The notes beneath the pieces are model-generated. The model searched no databases. It was not told where the DNA came from and was given only the letters and a program-made list of their open reading frames with translations. The position numbers and the translations under genes are program-made. A stretch of DNA of 64,000 bases from CALESS01 sp041741455 (lineage in GTDB: Bacteria > Chloroflexota > Anaerolineae > Anaerolineales > Anaerolineaceae), in the NCBI GenBank assembly GCA_041741455.1, contig JBGSJZ010000108.1, forward strand, positions 62,001-126,000, in the 5' to 3' direction. Positions 16,932 to 24,582 of this stretch are shown here, piece by piece. Numbering within the stretch: position 1 is the stretch's first letter; each line of letters starts with the position of its first letter.

Positions 16932-17642
16932 TTGAACGGAGCCAGCATCGACGTGAAATACCGAATCCAGGATTTAGCCGAAAACGAGCGCCCGCGCGAA
17001 CGGCTGGGAAAACTAGGCCCGGAAGCCTTAAATACTGCCGAATTGTTGGCCATCCTGCTCCGGGTAGGTGTGCCCGGCGAAAACGCTGTCCAGATGGGCC
17101 AACGCCTGCTGCACGACCTGGGTGGATTGCGCGGCATCCAGCAGGCCACCTTCGCCGAAGTTCGCAACCAGCACGGCCTCGGACCGGCCAAGGCAGCCCA
17201 GATTAAGGCTGCCATCGAGCTCGGCCGCCGCCTGCAAATCGACGACCCGGACCAGCGCCCGCGCATCAATAAACCCCAGGATATCGCCGACCTGGTGCAA
17301 TACGAGATGGCTGGACTGGTGCAGGAGCAACTGTGGGTGCTGGTGTTGGATACTCGCAAAAGGGTTATCTCGACCGAGCGCTTGTATAAAGGCTCGCTCA
17401 ACTCCTCGACCGTACGGGTGGGTGAATTATTTAAAGCTGCCATCCAGAAGAACGCTGCCAGCATCATCCTGTTCCACAACCATTCCTCGGGCGACCCGAC
17501 TCCCAGCCCGGAGGACATCCAGCTAACCCACTCAGCCGTGCAGGCCGGCACTCTGATGGACATCGAAGTGTTGGATCACCTGGTGATCGGCCACAACCGC
17601 TATGTTTCGCTCAAGGAGAGTAACCTGGGTTTTTCCGGCTGA
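16932..17642 (+). CDS. radC: RadC-family JAB/MPN domain protein
   Basis: A 236-residue RadC/YsxA protein. A helix-hairpin-helix region (about 25-85, ELLAILLRVGVPGENAVQMGQ, LGPAKAAQIKAAIELGRR) precedes the JAMM metal site with HNHSSGDPTPSPED, close to the family HNHPSGDP form. The role is still unsettled; RadC was first linked to DNA repair. Start is uncertain: TTG at 16932 gives the longest frame, GTG at 16953 has a distant GGAG; neither has a good ribosome site, perhaps because the adjacent palindrome displaced it. Confidence 0.9.
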   Translation: MNGASIDVKYRIQDLAENERPRERLGKLGPEALNTAELLAILLRVGVPGENAVQMGQRLLHDLGGLRGIQQATFAEVRNQHGLGPAKAAQIKAAIELGRRLQIDDPDQRPRINKPQDIADLVQYEMAGLVQEQLWVLVLDTRKRVISTERLYKGSLNSSTVRVGELFKAAIQKNAASIILFHNHSSGDPTPSPEDIQLTHSAVQAGTLMDIEVLDHLVIGHNRYVSLKESNLGFSG

Positions 17643-17647
17643 ATTTA

Positions 17648-17676
17648 TTGACAAAAATTTGGGTTCATAGTAATAT
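17648..17676 (+). promoter_or_regulatory. Promoter of the tRNA-Met gene
   Basis: A consensus TTGACA (17648-17653), a 17-base spacer and TAATAT (17671-17676), 17 bases before the tRNA. This unit is complete, since a terminator follows the tRNA. Confidence 0.8.
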
Positions 17677-17693
17677 TCTGGCGCTCAAAGGAC

Positions 17694-17765
17694 GGCGAGA
17701 TAGCTCAGTGGTAGAGCGGCGGCATCATAATCCGTTGGTCGTGGGTCCGACTCCCACTCTCGCCA
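17694..17765 (+). tRNA. tRNA with CAT anticodon (elongator Met, or Ile2)
   Basis: A complete cloverleaf: perfect seven-pair acceptor GGCGAGA/TCTCGCC, D-arm GCTC/GAGC, anticodon CAT at 17726-17728, T-stem GTGGG/CCCAC, discriminator A, and no encoded CCA. The G1-C72 pair argues against an initiator. Two oddities: the pair closing the anticodon loop is C-U (31:39) instead of A-U, and the T-loop reads TCCGACT, so position 55 is C where almost all tRNAs have U. Ile2 cannot be excluded, as CAT is shared. Confidence 0.85.
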
Positions 17766-17786
17766 CAAGTTCCTTTTCTGCATTTT

Positions 17787-17806
17787 CCTGCCGCAAGGCA
17801 GGTTTT
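17787..17806 (+). terminator. Intrinsic terminator of the tRNA-Met unit
   Basis: CCTGCC (17787-17792), tetraloop GCAA, GGCAGG (17797-17802), then TTTT. A compact hairpin 21 bases after the tRNA. Confidence 0.85.
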
Positions 17807-17825
17807 CATTTAACCGGGGTAGATT

Positions 17826-18058
17826 GGCGTGGGCGGGTCTGGATACGGATCAAGTTCGGCCGTCACTACCACAGACCCGCCCTTACGGGAGCAAGGGTAT
17901 TCCGAGGTGCGGTAGGGGGTGGTCTGTGAATCCAGATGGCATGACCCGATTGCAGCCAAGACCAACCTCGGGTAATAGATGGCGCGGGCGGAACATGAAT
18001 CGGGTTGGGGTTGGTCGTTACGACCACAGACCTGCCCATAAAGAGTGCTGGAATAGTC
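17826..18058. repeat. Decayed repeat region with direct and inverted copies
   Basis: Two imperfect ~75-bp direct copies start at 17826 and 17981. Both begin GGCGNGGGCGG and share a core ACCACAGACC(C/T)GCCC (17870-17882; 18024-18037). Between them an inverted piece carries GGTCTGTG (17921-17928). The first copy also has perfect 11-bp inverted arms, GGGCGGGTCTG (17831-17841) and CAGACCCGCCC (17872-17882). Small open frames here translate to repetitive peptides and are not called. The rest of 17807-18160 holds a small GTCTGC/GCAGAC hairpin (18121-18138). Confidence 0.65.
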
Positions 18059-18160
18059 CAAAGATTAAAAAATGTAAATATCATTGCAGGAAAAGATAGA
18101 ACGACTTGGTATCGTAAGCTGTCTGCTTGCGGGCAGACAAACTCAATCTTGTCTTACCGT

Positions 18161-18201
18161 AATAAAATAGAAATCAGAAATCGGGAAGATTTCTGATTTC
18201 T
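18161..18201 (-). terminator. Terminator of the glmS-like gene
   Basis: A perfect 14-bp stem, AGAAATCAGAAATC (18169-18182) with its complement at 18188-18201 and a five-base loop. In the minus-strand direction it is followed by ATTTTATT, as expected for an intrinsic terminator 26 bases after the stop. Confidence 0.75.
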
Positions 18202-18227
18202 GGGGGTCGAAAAAGAGGGTGAAAAGG

Positions 18228-20015
18228 CTAATCCACCGTCAGGGTCTTGCTCAGGTTGCGCGGGAAATCCGGGTCGTAGCCGCGCGCCACCGCCATGTGA
18301 TAGGAGAGCAGTTGTAGCGGGATGACCGCCAGCAGCGAGGAGACGGCAGGGCTGGCCGCCGGGATGGTGACCACGTCGCTGGCATTGGCTGCCAGGCGGC
18401 TGTCGGCCTGGCCGATGGCAATCGCCCGGCCGCCCCGGCAGGTGACCTCGTTGATGCCGCTGACGATGACCGGCACATCCTCCGGTCCAACCGCGAAGAG
18501 GATCGGGAAATCCTGAGTGACGGCTGAAAGCGGCCCGTGTTTGAACTCGGTCGAGAGCATGCCCTCGCAGTGGGCGTAGGTGATCTCCTTGAGCTTCAGC
18601 GCGCCTTCCAGGGCCATCGGGTAGGTGGCGCCGTAGCCCAGGCAATACAGGTTACTCCAGGTGTTGATGGAAGGAACCAGGGCCCTGATCTGCGGATCGG
18701 CCATTTCGATGGTTTGTTGCATCAGTTCTGGCAGCCGGTCGAATTGCTTCAAGTCGTGCCGGCCCAGGCGCGCCGCCAGGTACAGGAAGGTCACGACCTG
18801 GTTGGTGAAGGTCTTGGTGGCCGGTACACTGATTTCGTAACCGCAGCAGGTGGGCAGCCAGGCGGTGGGGGTGCGGGTCAGGGTGGAGCCGATGACATTG
18901 ACCAGGCTGAGACAGGTCATGCCGGCCGCCTGGGCAGCCTGCATGGCGTTGAGCACGTCCTTGGTCTCGCCGGATTGACTGACGAAGATGCCGACATCCT
19001 CCGGGCCGATCGTCGGGACATATTGCGGGATGAACTGCGGCGCCAGTACTGGGATGGCGGCGCGTTTGGCTAACTGGGCAAAATAAACCGCCCCGGCCAG
19101 GCAGGCGTGATAACTGGTGCCGCAGCCGATGAAGTACAGGTTGCGGGCCGCTTGGATCTTCTCTATAAACGTCTCCACAGCCGGGCTGCTGTTGAGCAGA
19201 GCAAGCACCTCGTGCGCCACCTGGGGCTGCTCGTGGATTTCTTTTTCCATGAAGTGGGCAAAACCGCCCTTCTGCACGGCGGCCATTGTTTCGGTGATCA
19301 ATTCCGGCTCACGTTGGATCAGGCTGCCATCGAGAACAGAATGTAATTCCACTTTATCTGCCCAGAGGGTGATGATCTCGCCATCGTTCAGGCGGATGAC
19401 CGTGCGGGTCAGGGGCAGGATGGAAGGCAGGTCGGAGGAGACGCAGGTGAAGCCTTCGCCGATCCCAACCACCAGCCCGGAGCCTTTCTTAATGGCGAAC
19501 AGTTTGTCGTCGTTGATGCTGCCGATTACAAAGGCATAATCTCCCTGCAGGTCGCCATAAGCCAGTTGAATGGCTTCGATGAAGTCCTTGCCCTGGTTGA
19601 CGTAGCGTTCGACCGCATGCACGCAGGATTCGCCATCATTTTGGGAGCGGACGGTCATGCCTTCCGCTATGAACTCTTCGCGCAGCTCGACGTTGTTGAC
19701 CACGTTGCCATTATGGGCGCCGACGATGTCGCCATCCGAATCCAGGTGGGGTTGTGAGTTGACCTGGGAGGGCTCGCCAAAGGTTGCCCAGCGTAATTGG
19801 ACGATGCCACGCTGGCCGGTCATCTCAGCGAAGTTGTACTTAATCGCCACATCATCCACCCGGCCCTTGTCTTTGCGCAGGTCGATTTTTGCCCCACGGA
19901 TGGTGGCCGCACCGACTGAGTCATAGCCACGATAGGTGAGCCGGCGGGCAGCTTCTACCAGGATGGGACCCAGGGCCTGTTCTTTATCTGTCACGATGCC
20001 AAAAATACCACACAT
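18228..20015 (-). CDS. Glutamine-fructose-6-phosphate aminotransferase-like protein (divergent GlmS)
   Basis: Class II amidotransferase plus two SIS domains, 595 residues. The chain starts MCGIFGIV, so Cys2 is the N-terminal nucleophile after Met removal. SIS domains span about 285-415 and 455-590 (FIGCGTSYHACLAG, SQSGETKDVLNAM, YPMALEGALKLKEITYAHCEGM) with a C-terminal LSKTLTVD matching the usual LAKSVTVE. The amidotransferase half is unusual: RWATFGEP has Phe for His, NSQPH replaces NAHPH, and HNGNVVNN replaces HNGIIEN; NxQP and HNGN are forms seen in PurF-type domains. Glucosamine-6-phosphate synthesis is likely but a related SIS reaction is possible. Confidence 0.83.
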   Translation of the reverse strand: MCGIFGIVTDKEQALGPILVEAARRLTYRGYDSVGAATIRGAKIDLRKDKGRVDDVAIKYNFAEMTGQRGIVQLRWATFGEPSQVNSQPHLDSDGDIVGAHNGNVVNNVELREEFIAEGMTVRSQNDGESCVHAVERYVNQGKDFIEAIQLAYGDLQGDYAFVIGSINDDKLFAIKKGSGLVVGIGEGFTCVSSDLPSILPLTRTVIRLNDGEIITLWADKVELHSVLDGSLIQREPELITETMAAVQKGGFAHFMEKEIHEQPQVAHEVLALLNSSPAVETFIEKIQAARNLYFIGCGTSYHACLAGAVYFAQLAKRAAIPVLAPQFIPQYVPTIGPEDVGIFVSQSGETKDVLNAMQAAQAAGMTCLSLVNVIGSTLTRTPTAWLPTCCGYEISVPATKTFTNQVVTFLYLAARLGRHDLKQFDRLPELMQQTIEMADPQIRALVPSINTWSNLYCLGYGATYPMALEGALKLKEITYAHCEGMLSTEFKHGPLSAVTQDFPILFAVGPEDVPVIVSGINEVTCRGGRAIAIGQADSRLAANASDVVTIPAASPAVSSLLAVIPLQLLSYHMAVARGYDPDFPRNLSKTLTVD

Positions 20016-20079
20016 ATGTTTCCTTTCAGAAAAACATGAATAAGGATGTTGTTCATGCTAAATTTCATTGCCGGTTGTT

Positions 20080-20088
20080 ATTATATCA
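20080..20088 (-). promoter_or_regulatory. Extended -10 promoter of the glmS-like gene
   Basis: TGA plus TATAAT (box 20080-20085) on the minus strand, 65 bases before the start; AAAGGA precedes the ATG. No -35 match is seen at 17 bases. Confidence 0.55.
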
Positions 20089-20161
20089 AATCCAATTGGG
20101 TGAGGCACTGCAAGATGGTCGCTGGCAGGGTGGACAAATCCTGAATGGTATGTGCAGGCAT
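20081..20161 (-). pseudogene. Possible C-terminal remnant of a HAD-type hydrolase
   Basis: A 26-codon minus-strand frame translates to a peptide beginning MPAHTIQDLSTLPATIL. It resembles the C-terminal tail of HAD-family phosphatases, where the last helix follows a phrase such as P-x-HTIxDLxELP. No upstream part of such a gene is visible in any frame, so it would be a relic; its stop overlaps the glmS-like promoter. The remaining 20016-20351 gap shows nothing else that I can support. Confidence 0.3.
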
Positions 20162-20351
20162 CGTTCCAGATTTCTACATCCGGTTGGGGTAAGCCCGTGA
20201 ATGTTGATGATCCTAATTCATGGTCTCCCAGACTTGCCCCGATTCAGGCAATATACATTCCGATCTGATTGAACCTGTTTCTCTGTAACCTTTTCCGGTT
20301 TTTCACATCTAACCAACCATGCCGTAAAAATCTGAATTTTGGGAGTGAAAC

Positions 20352-20552
20352 ATGAAATCAAATGAATCAAACATCGATCGGGTAATCCGTGTGGTAGCTG
20401 GGCTGATCTTGCTGGCCTTGGGTTGGTTGGGTGTCGTCCCCGGCACGCTGGGACTGGTTTTCAAAATCCTGGGTTTCCTGCCCCTGTTGACCGGCCTGAT
20501 TGGCTTCTGTCCACTGTATGCGTTATTGCATCTCCGCACCAACAAAGCTTAA
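20352..20552 (+). CDS. DUF2892 small membrane protein
   Basis: A 66-residue protein starting ESNIDRVIRVVAGLILLALG, the hallmark opening of DUF2892 (YgaP membrane part). Two membrane helices (about 12-27 and 35-55) are separated by a short turn, and the second ends near a cysteine in GFCPLYALL. GGGAG lies seven bases before the ATG. A second DUF2892 copy, fused to thioredoxin, is encoded 180 bases downstream; the shared Cys-Pro-x-Tyr motif suggests both act on thiol or persulfide groups. Confidence 0.85.
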   Translation: MKSNESNIDRVIRVVAGLILLALGWLGVVPGTLGLVFKILGFLPLLTGLIGFCPLYALLHLRTNKA

Positions 20553-20611
20553 TTTGCCCGGGGTTCTCAAAAGCCTCAATTTTGGACTCATTTACAGCAG
20601 TCCTTTCGAGA

Positions 20612-20650
20612 GCGAAGTTAACGCCTATCTTTAGTAGGCGTTAACTTTGC
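20612..20650. repeat. 16-bp hairpin between the two DUF2892 genes
   Basis: The inner 13 bp are perfect: AAGTTAACGCCTA (20615-20627) against 20635-20647 around a seven-base loop; the outer three pairs include one G-T. No T run follows, so it is not a typical terminator. It may be an extragenic palindromic element or a mRNA structure. Confidence 0.7.
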
Positions 20651-20730
20651 AATGGATAACAGGGTCTGGTACTATTCTTTATCGGTCGTTGATGGGCTTG
20701 TAAGGACAACCAGGCAGAAATGATGTGAAG

Positions 20731-21243
20731 ATGAATCTCGCAGAATTTAAAAAAGAGTTGGAAGCAGAACAAATACCGGTGGTGGTGGAGTTTTGGGCTG
20801 GCTGGTGTGGCCCGTGTAAGGCGATGGCACCCGGCTTGAAGACGGTCAGCCAGGAAATGGCCGGCCGGGTGCGCCTGTGGAAGATTAACGCCGATGAAAA
20901 CCCCGAGGTGCTTAAAGCGCTGGGGGTGATGGGCATCCCTACTATGATCGGCTACAAAGGCGGTCAGCAGGTAGCACGCCGGACCGGTGCGTTGCCGGTA
21001 GATGGTATCCGGGCATTTTTTGAAGCGGTTGAGAAGGGAGAAGCCCCTCAAACGAAGTTGTCGACCTTTGACCGGGTGATCCGGCTGGTGATTGCCCTGG
21101 CCTTTATTGTTTTGGGCACAGTCAATGGCATCAACTACTGGCTGCTGGCAATCGGGGGGCTGGTCCTGTTCAGCGCAGTCTATGACCGCTGCCCGATCTA
21201 TCGATCTGTTTCAGAAAAAATCAAAGGTTTATTTGGGCGGTAA
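20731..21243 (+). CDS. Thioredoxin-DUF2892 fusion protein
   Basis: A 170-residue two-domain protein. Residues 1-105 are a thioredoxin with WCGPCK (Cys26/Cys29), WKINADENPEVLKALGVMGIPTMIGYKGGQ and the cis-Pro in GIPTM. Residues 108-168 form a DUF2892 unit (STFDRVIRLVIALAFIVLGT, then two membrane helices and DRCPIY). The thioredoxin would face the cytoplasm, tethered by the membrane part. A GTG at 20725 is an alternative start; ATG at 20731 is preferred. The arrangement parallels rhodanese-DUF2892 (YgaP). Its end overlaps the convergent plsC gene by 15 bases. Confidence 0.85.
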   Translation: MNLAEFKKELEAEQIPVVVEFWAGWCGPCKAMAPGLKTVSQEMAGRVRLWKINADENPEVLKALGVMGIPTMIGYKGGQQVARRTGALPVDGIRAFFEAVEKGEAPQTKLSTFDRVIRLVIALAFIVLGTVNGINYWLLAIGGLVLFSAVYDRCPIYRSVSEKIKGLFGR

Positions 21244-21909
21244 GCTTTCCGTGTATTGATGTTTTGAAAAATCCAGGCCGGAATAAATGCCATGATACGC
21301 CGGCGGGAGTAACTCGGCCAGGCGGATCATCATTTCCGTCATGGCTGCCGCGCGCACATCCCTGGGGGGTGGGGTGGGCAAGTTGGCCAGGCGGAAGGGT
21401 TGGCCAACCCGGACATGGAAGGGGGTGCGTTTGAATTTCTTGAAATTACCCCAGAAACTTTCACCACCGTAGTGGGCAACCGGTAGAATGGGCGCTTGAG
21501 TTTTCAGAGCCAGTAGCAAGGTCCCCGGACGTCCCTCTTGCAGTTGACCGGTTTTGCTGCGCGTGCCTTCCGGTGCAAAGGCAATGATTTTACCAGTCTG
21601 CAGGGCTTGAGAGGCTTTCTGCATAGCACTTAAATCCACCTCGCCGCGTTTAATCGGGATCAACTCCCACAGGGTAAAGAGAGGTCCCAGGAGGGGATTT
21701 TTCCAGGTTTCCTCTTTGGCGATCCCCAAAACAGGCCGGGGGTAGAGCAGGGAAAACAGCACCGGCACTTCGAGGAAGTTGATGTGGTTGGAGATGATGA
21801 TCAATGGCCCTTGATCGGGAATCTTAACCAACTCGGCTGCATCAATTTTGCAGGTGATTTTGAAGATTTCCCGGATCAGAGTGGTGACAACGGTTTTAAC
21901 GACAGGCAT
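21229..21909 (-). CDS. 1-acyl-sn-glycerol-3-phosphate acyltransferase (PlsC family)
   Basis: Acylates lysophosphatidic acid in phospholipid synthesis, at the membrane. In 226 residues it shows block I as SNHINFLEVP, so the usual HX4D dyad appears as HX4E, block II IPIKRGEVDLSAM and block III FAPEGTRSKTGQL. The C-terminal PILPVAHYGGESFW segment fits the family. It follows the lipid kinase by nine bases, so a membrane-lipid operon is likely. The Asp-to-Glu change at the catalytic site is noted as odd. Confidence 0.85.
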   Translation of the reverse strand: MPVVKTVVTTLIREIFKITCKIDAAELVKIPDQGPLIIISNHINFLEVPVLFSLLYPRPVLGIAKEETWKNPLLGPLFTLWELIPIKRGEVDLSAMQKASQALQTGKIIAFAPEGTRSKTGQLQEGRPGTLLLALKTQAPILPVAHYGGESFWGNFKKFKRTPFHVRVGQPFRLANLPTPPPRDVRAAAMTEMMIRLAELLPPAYHGIYSGLDFSKHQYTESLPPK

Positions 21910-21918
21910 AAGACAAGT

Positions 21919-22833
21919 TTAGTAGATGAGCGAGAGATAGGCAGGGAGCAACTCAACGGAAAGGAGTTCCCCTTCGATGCAGATCGTTTCACCATCTGCA
22001 TGGCAAGCCATCGAGCCATCCAGGGCACTGATGGTCACTTTTGTGGACTTGCGGAAGCGAATGGCAGGGTGCCCTTCCTGGGAGCCTTTGATAAACCGGC
22101 CGATCAGCTTCAAGATTTCCAGCCGGCTGACCAGGTCTGCGATGCATAGATCAAAGGTGCCGTCATCTGGCTGGCTTTTGGGGGTCATCATAAAGGCGCC
22201 GCCCATGCGTTTACCGTTCATGATGGAGACCATCAAGGCGTTCGTGGTGATGGTTTCGTTATCCAGTTCGATTTTCAACTTGGCAGCCGTGCCATAGGCA
22301 AACAAGGTCTTGAGCGCGCCCAGCAGGTAGGGCAGAAAGCCGCGCAGGTGGTTCATCTTGTTGGCCTCAAAACCGACCTTCGTGTCGAAACCGATTCCAA
22401 CCCCGTTGCCGAAGATTTTGCCCTGCGGGAACAAGCCACCGCTGATACGTCCAAGGTCCACGCGATGATGGCGGCCAGCCACCAGCGCCTCGCAAGCCTC
22501 GGTAAGATCCTGTGGAACTCCCATTCCAAAGCTGAAATCATTACCGCGCCCGGTGGGTATCGCCCCCATGATCACCTCGCCCAGGCCTTGCTCTTTGGCG
22601 ATATACAGGCCATTTAGAACTTCGTTCATCGTGCCGTCACCACCAGCACCTACAACGACTTCAGCACCATCTTGAACTGCCTGAATCGCCAGATCGTACG
22701 CATGGCCAGGCCGTTCGGTCAGTACAACATCGAAATCCAGGTTCTTGGATTGAAGATAGGTGGTGAACTGTGGAATTAATATGGCAGCGTGGCCTTTACC
22801 GGCGGTTGGATTGGCGATGATTCGATATTTCAT
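21919..22833 (-). CDS. YegS/BmrU-type lipid (diacylglycerol-like) kinase
   Basis: A 304-residue kinase. The N-terminal nucleotide domain begins YRIIANPTAGKG and carries the signature VVVGAGGDGTMNEVLNGL; GAIPTGRGNDFSFGMG is the second signature. The C-terminal beta-rich domain has FDLCIADLVSRLEILKL and ends with the family CHADGETICIEGE. Likely product is phosphatidic acid or another phosphorylated lipid; substrate choice is not visible. plsC is directly downstream. Confidence 0.92.
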   Translation of the reverse strand: MKYRIIANPTAGKGHAAILIPQFTTYLQSKNLDFDVVLTERPGHAYDLAIQAVQDGAEVVVGAGGDGTMNEVLNGLYIAKEQGLGEVIMGAIPTGRGNDFSFGMGVPQDLTEACEALVAGRHHRVDLGRISGGLFPQGKIFGNGVGIGFDTKVGFEANKMNHLRGFLPYLLGALKTLFAYGTAAKLKIELDNETITTNALMVSIMNGKRMGGAFMMTPKSQPDDGTFDLCIADLVSRLEILKLIGRFIKGSQEGHPAIRFRKSTKVTISALDGSMACHADGETICIEGELLSVELLPAYLSLIY

Positions 22834-23001
22834 ATCAGATCCTTGGGATGAGATGACCAGCGTCTTATGATGACCGTTTTACAAGTCGGCCAACAGCAAT
22901 GAGGTGATGATATAACGTTTCAATCATCCATTCACTCTCATGATTTTACATCAGTGGAGGTGATTTGGGTTAATTTATAAACGATCTGATGATTTGAGTT
23001 T

Positions 23002-24525
23002 TCATTCATCCGGTTGAACCGGAAGAAAATACGTGTTGAGCAAATCGGTTTGTTTGATATCGAAAAAATCAGACAGGGTGCTGAAGAAGGTGGCTGCGCT
23101 GGTTGTTGGGATGCTCTTTGCCCGTTGAAAATACTGCTGAAGAAAGGCGAAAAACTGATCGTCACCCATAACAGTGCGTAACTCCAATAAGAAGCTGGCG
23201 CCACGCAAGTAGATGGCATTGCGGTAGGGGCGAAAATAGGAGAACGTATAGAGTGTTGAATCAACGGCCGCAGATGAAGGATTGTCTGACAGGCGGTAGC
23301 CTTTCCACCATGTATAATCCTCAGGGGATGTATTTTCGTAATAGATACTCTCCATAAATGTACTAAATGATTCATCCAGCCAGGGTTCCATTGCCTGATC
23401 ATTGGAAACAGCGGCGTACCACCATTGATGGGCGGTTTCATGGACGGCCAGTAAGGTCAGCAGGCTGCGGGAGCTGGCTGAGTTGTCATAGAATGCACTC
23501 CCCAGGAAATACATGCCATCGCCTTCCAGGCCATCAATTAAGTTCGTCTCAATTATGTTTAACACCTGACGATGGTAAGGAGATATGGTTTTCCCGTAAA
23601 TTTGCACCGCCCGATAGGATGCATTGAGAGCGATGGTTGCGGCTGGCTCATGTCCAGGGAAATAATAACTGTGAATGGTTACGTTTTCATCCGATAATTC
23701 AACCAGTTGAAAGTAAGGGCTCAAGGATATGGAGAGATTTCGAGCGTTAGGATGTGAAAAATGATACGAATTATTGATTTTGAATGGGTCGGTTGAACCT
23801 GTAACCACCAGGTTTTCTGGAGCGTTAATGACATTAAGGTAACAATCAAAATTGGCTGGTGGATAAACTGTATGTTCAGCAAAGCCGGCCGATGGGTGGA
23901 TCAGCCAGCCCTGGTCTGAGGAATACGGTGGGAGCCAGAAGTACCAGTCCAGCAGGTTTATCTGCCACTGGGACTGGCCAAACAGACCGTTGCCAAGATC
24001 GGAGTGCATCTTTGGGAGTTGCAGCGAATACGCGAACGATAATTGCAGGGTCGCTTGGGGTGGCATGGGTGAGGCAAGAGGAAGGATCAAAATGTTTTGA
24101 TTCAAGGTGTAATTGTCTTGTTGCCAGCCATTGATTTTGATCGAGAACAGCGAGAGCGTCTCCGGATAGCGGTTGGGTTCGGCATACAGGGCCAGGTAGG
24201 AAATTTCCCTATCAGAAGTATTCGAATAACCGATGTTCTGGCTGATGCTCAAGAGACCGGTCGCATAATCCAGAGCGGCGACGATTTGATATTGGGGAAA
24301 AAGGTTAATTGTCGATGGTGAATTCGGTGTGGCGGTGATGGTTGGAATCAGGGTTGGTTCAGGTTGGATTGGGAGAATTGTGGGGGTTGCGGGGGGGGCA
24401 GAGGGTTTAATCCAAGCAGTACTGGTTGGAAAGGTGGTCGGGAGCACCTGTCCTGAAGGCATCGCACACCCGGCCAGGCTGCACAGCAGGCACAACAGGA
24501 GGATACCAGCCAGGGTTCTATTCAT
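23002..24525 (-). CDS. M1-family metallopeptidase, lipoprotein
   Basis: A 507-residue exported zinc peptidase of the aminopeptidase N family. The signal peptide ends in a lipobox, LAGC (Cys20), so it is lipid-anchored outside the membrane, followed by a Pro/Thr-rich linker (about 25-70). A beta-domain leads to the catalytic HETAHQWW (about residue 367) and the downstream DESFSTFMESIYYE, giving HExxH-x18-E. There is no typical GAMEN motif, so it is a non-canonical member and may not be an aminopeptidase. The slyD-like gene upstream ends with its own terminator. Confidence 0.85.
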   Translation of the reverse strand: MNRTLAGILLLCLLCSLAGCAMPSGQVLPTTFPTSTAWIKPSAPPATPTILPIQPEPTLIPTITATPNSPSTINLFPQYQIVAALDYATGLLSISQNIGYSNTSDREISYLALYAEPNRYPETLSLFSIKINGWQQDNYTLNQNILILPLASPMPPQATLQLSFAYSLQLPKMHSDLGNGLFGQSQWQINLLDWYFWLPPYSSDQGWLIHPSAGFAEHTVYPPANFDCYLNVINAPENLVVTGSTDPFKINNSYHFSHPNARNLSISLSPYFQLVELSDENVTIHSYYFPGHEPAATIALNASYRAVQIYGKTISPYHRQVLNIIETNLIDGLEGDGMYFLGSAFYDNSASSRSLLTLLAVHETAHQWWYAAVSNDQAMEPWLDESFSTFMESIYYENTSPEDYTWWKGYRLSDNPSSAAVDSTLYTFSYFRPYRNAIYLRGASFLLELRTVMGDDQFFAFLQQYFQRAKSIPTTSAATFFSTLSDFFDIKQTDLLNTYFLPVQPDE

Positions 24526-24542
24526 CTGGTGATCAAAGAAAA

Positions 24543-24569
24543 CAAAAAGCCAGGGCGGCTGCCCTGGCT
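24543..24569 (-). terminator. Terminator of the SlyD-like gene
   Basis: A 9-bp stem, AGCCAGGGC (24548-24556) with GCCCTGGCT (24561-24569). Read on the minus strand it ends in TTTTTG just past the stop of the upstream gene. Confidence 0.85.
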
Positions 24570-24582
24570 GAGAAAAACTTGA

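Noticed and set aside
16916..17563. Long antisense open frame (215 codons) over radC
   Set aside because: It lies wholly opposite radC, has Ser/Arg/Ala-biased translation without domain signs, and the radC frame shows a clear JAMM motif.
17824..18099. Short overlapping frames in the repeat region
   Set aside because: Their translations follow the repeat units on both strands, as expected from repeat DNA, with no ribosome sites.
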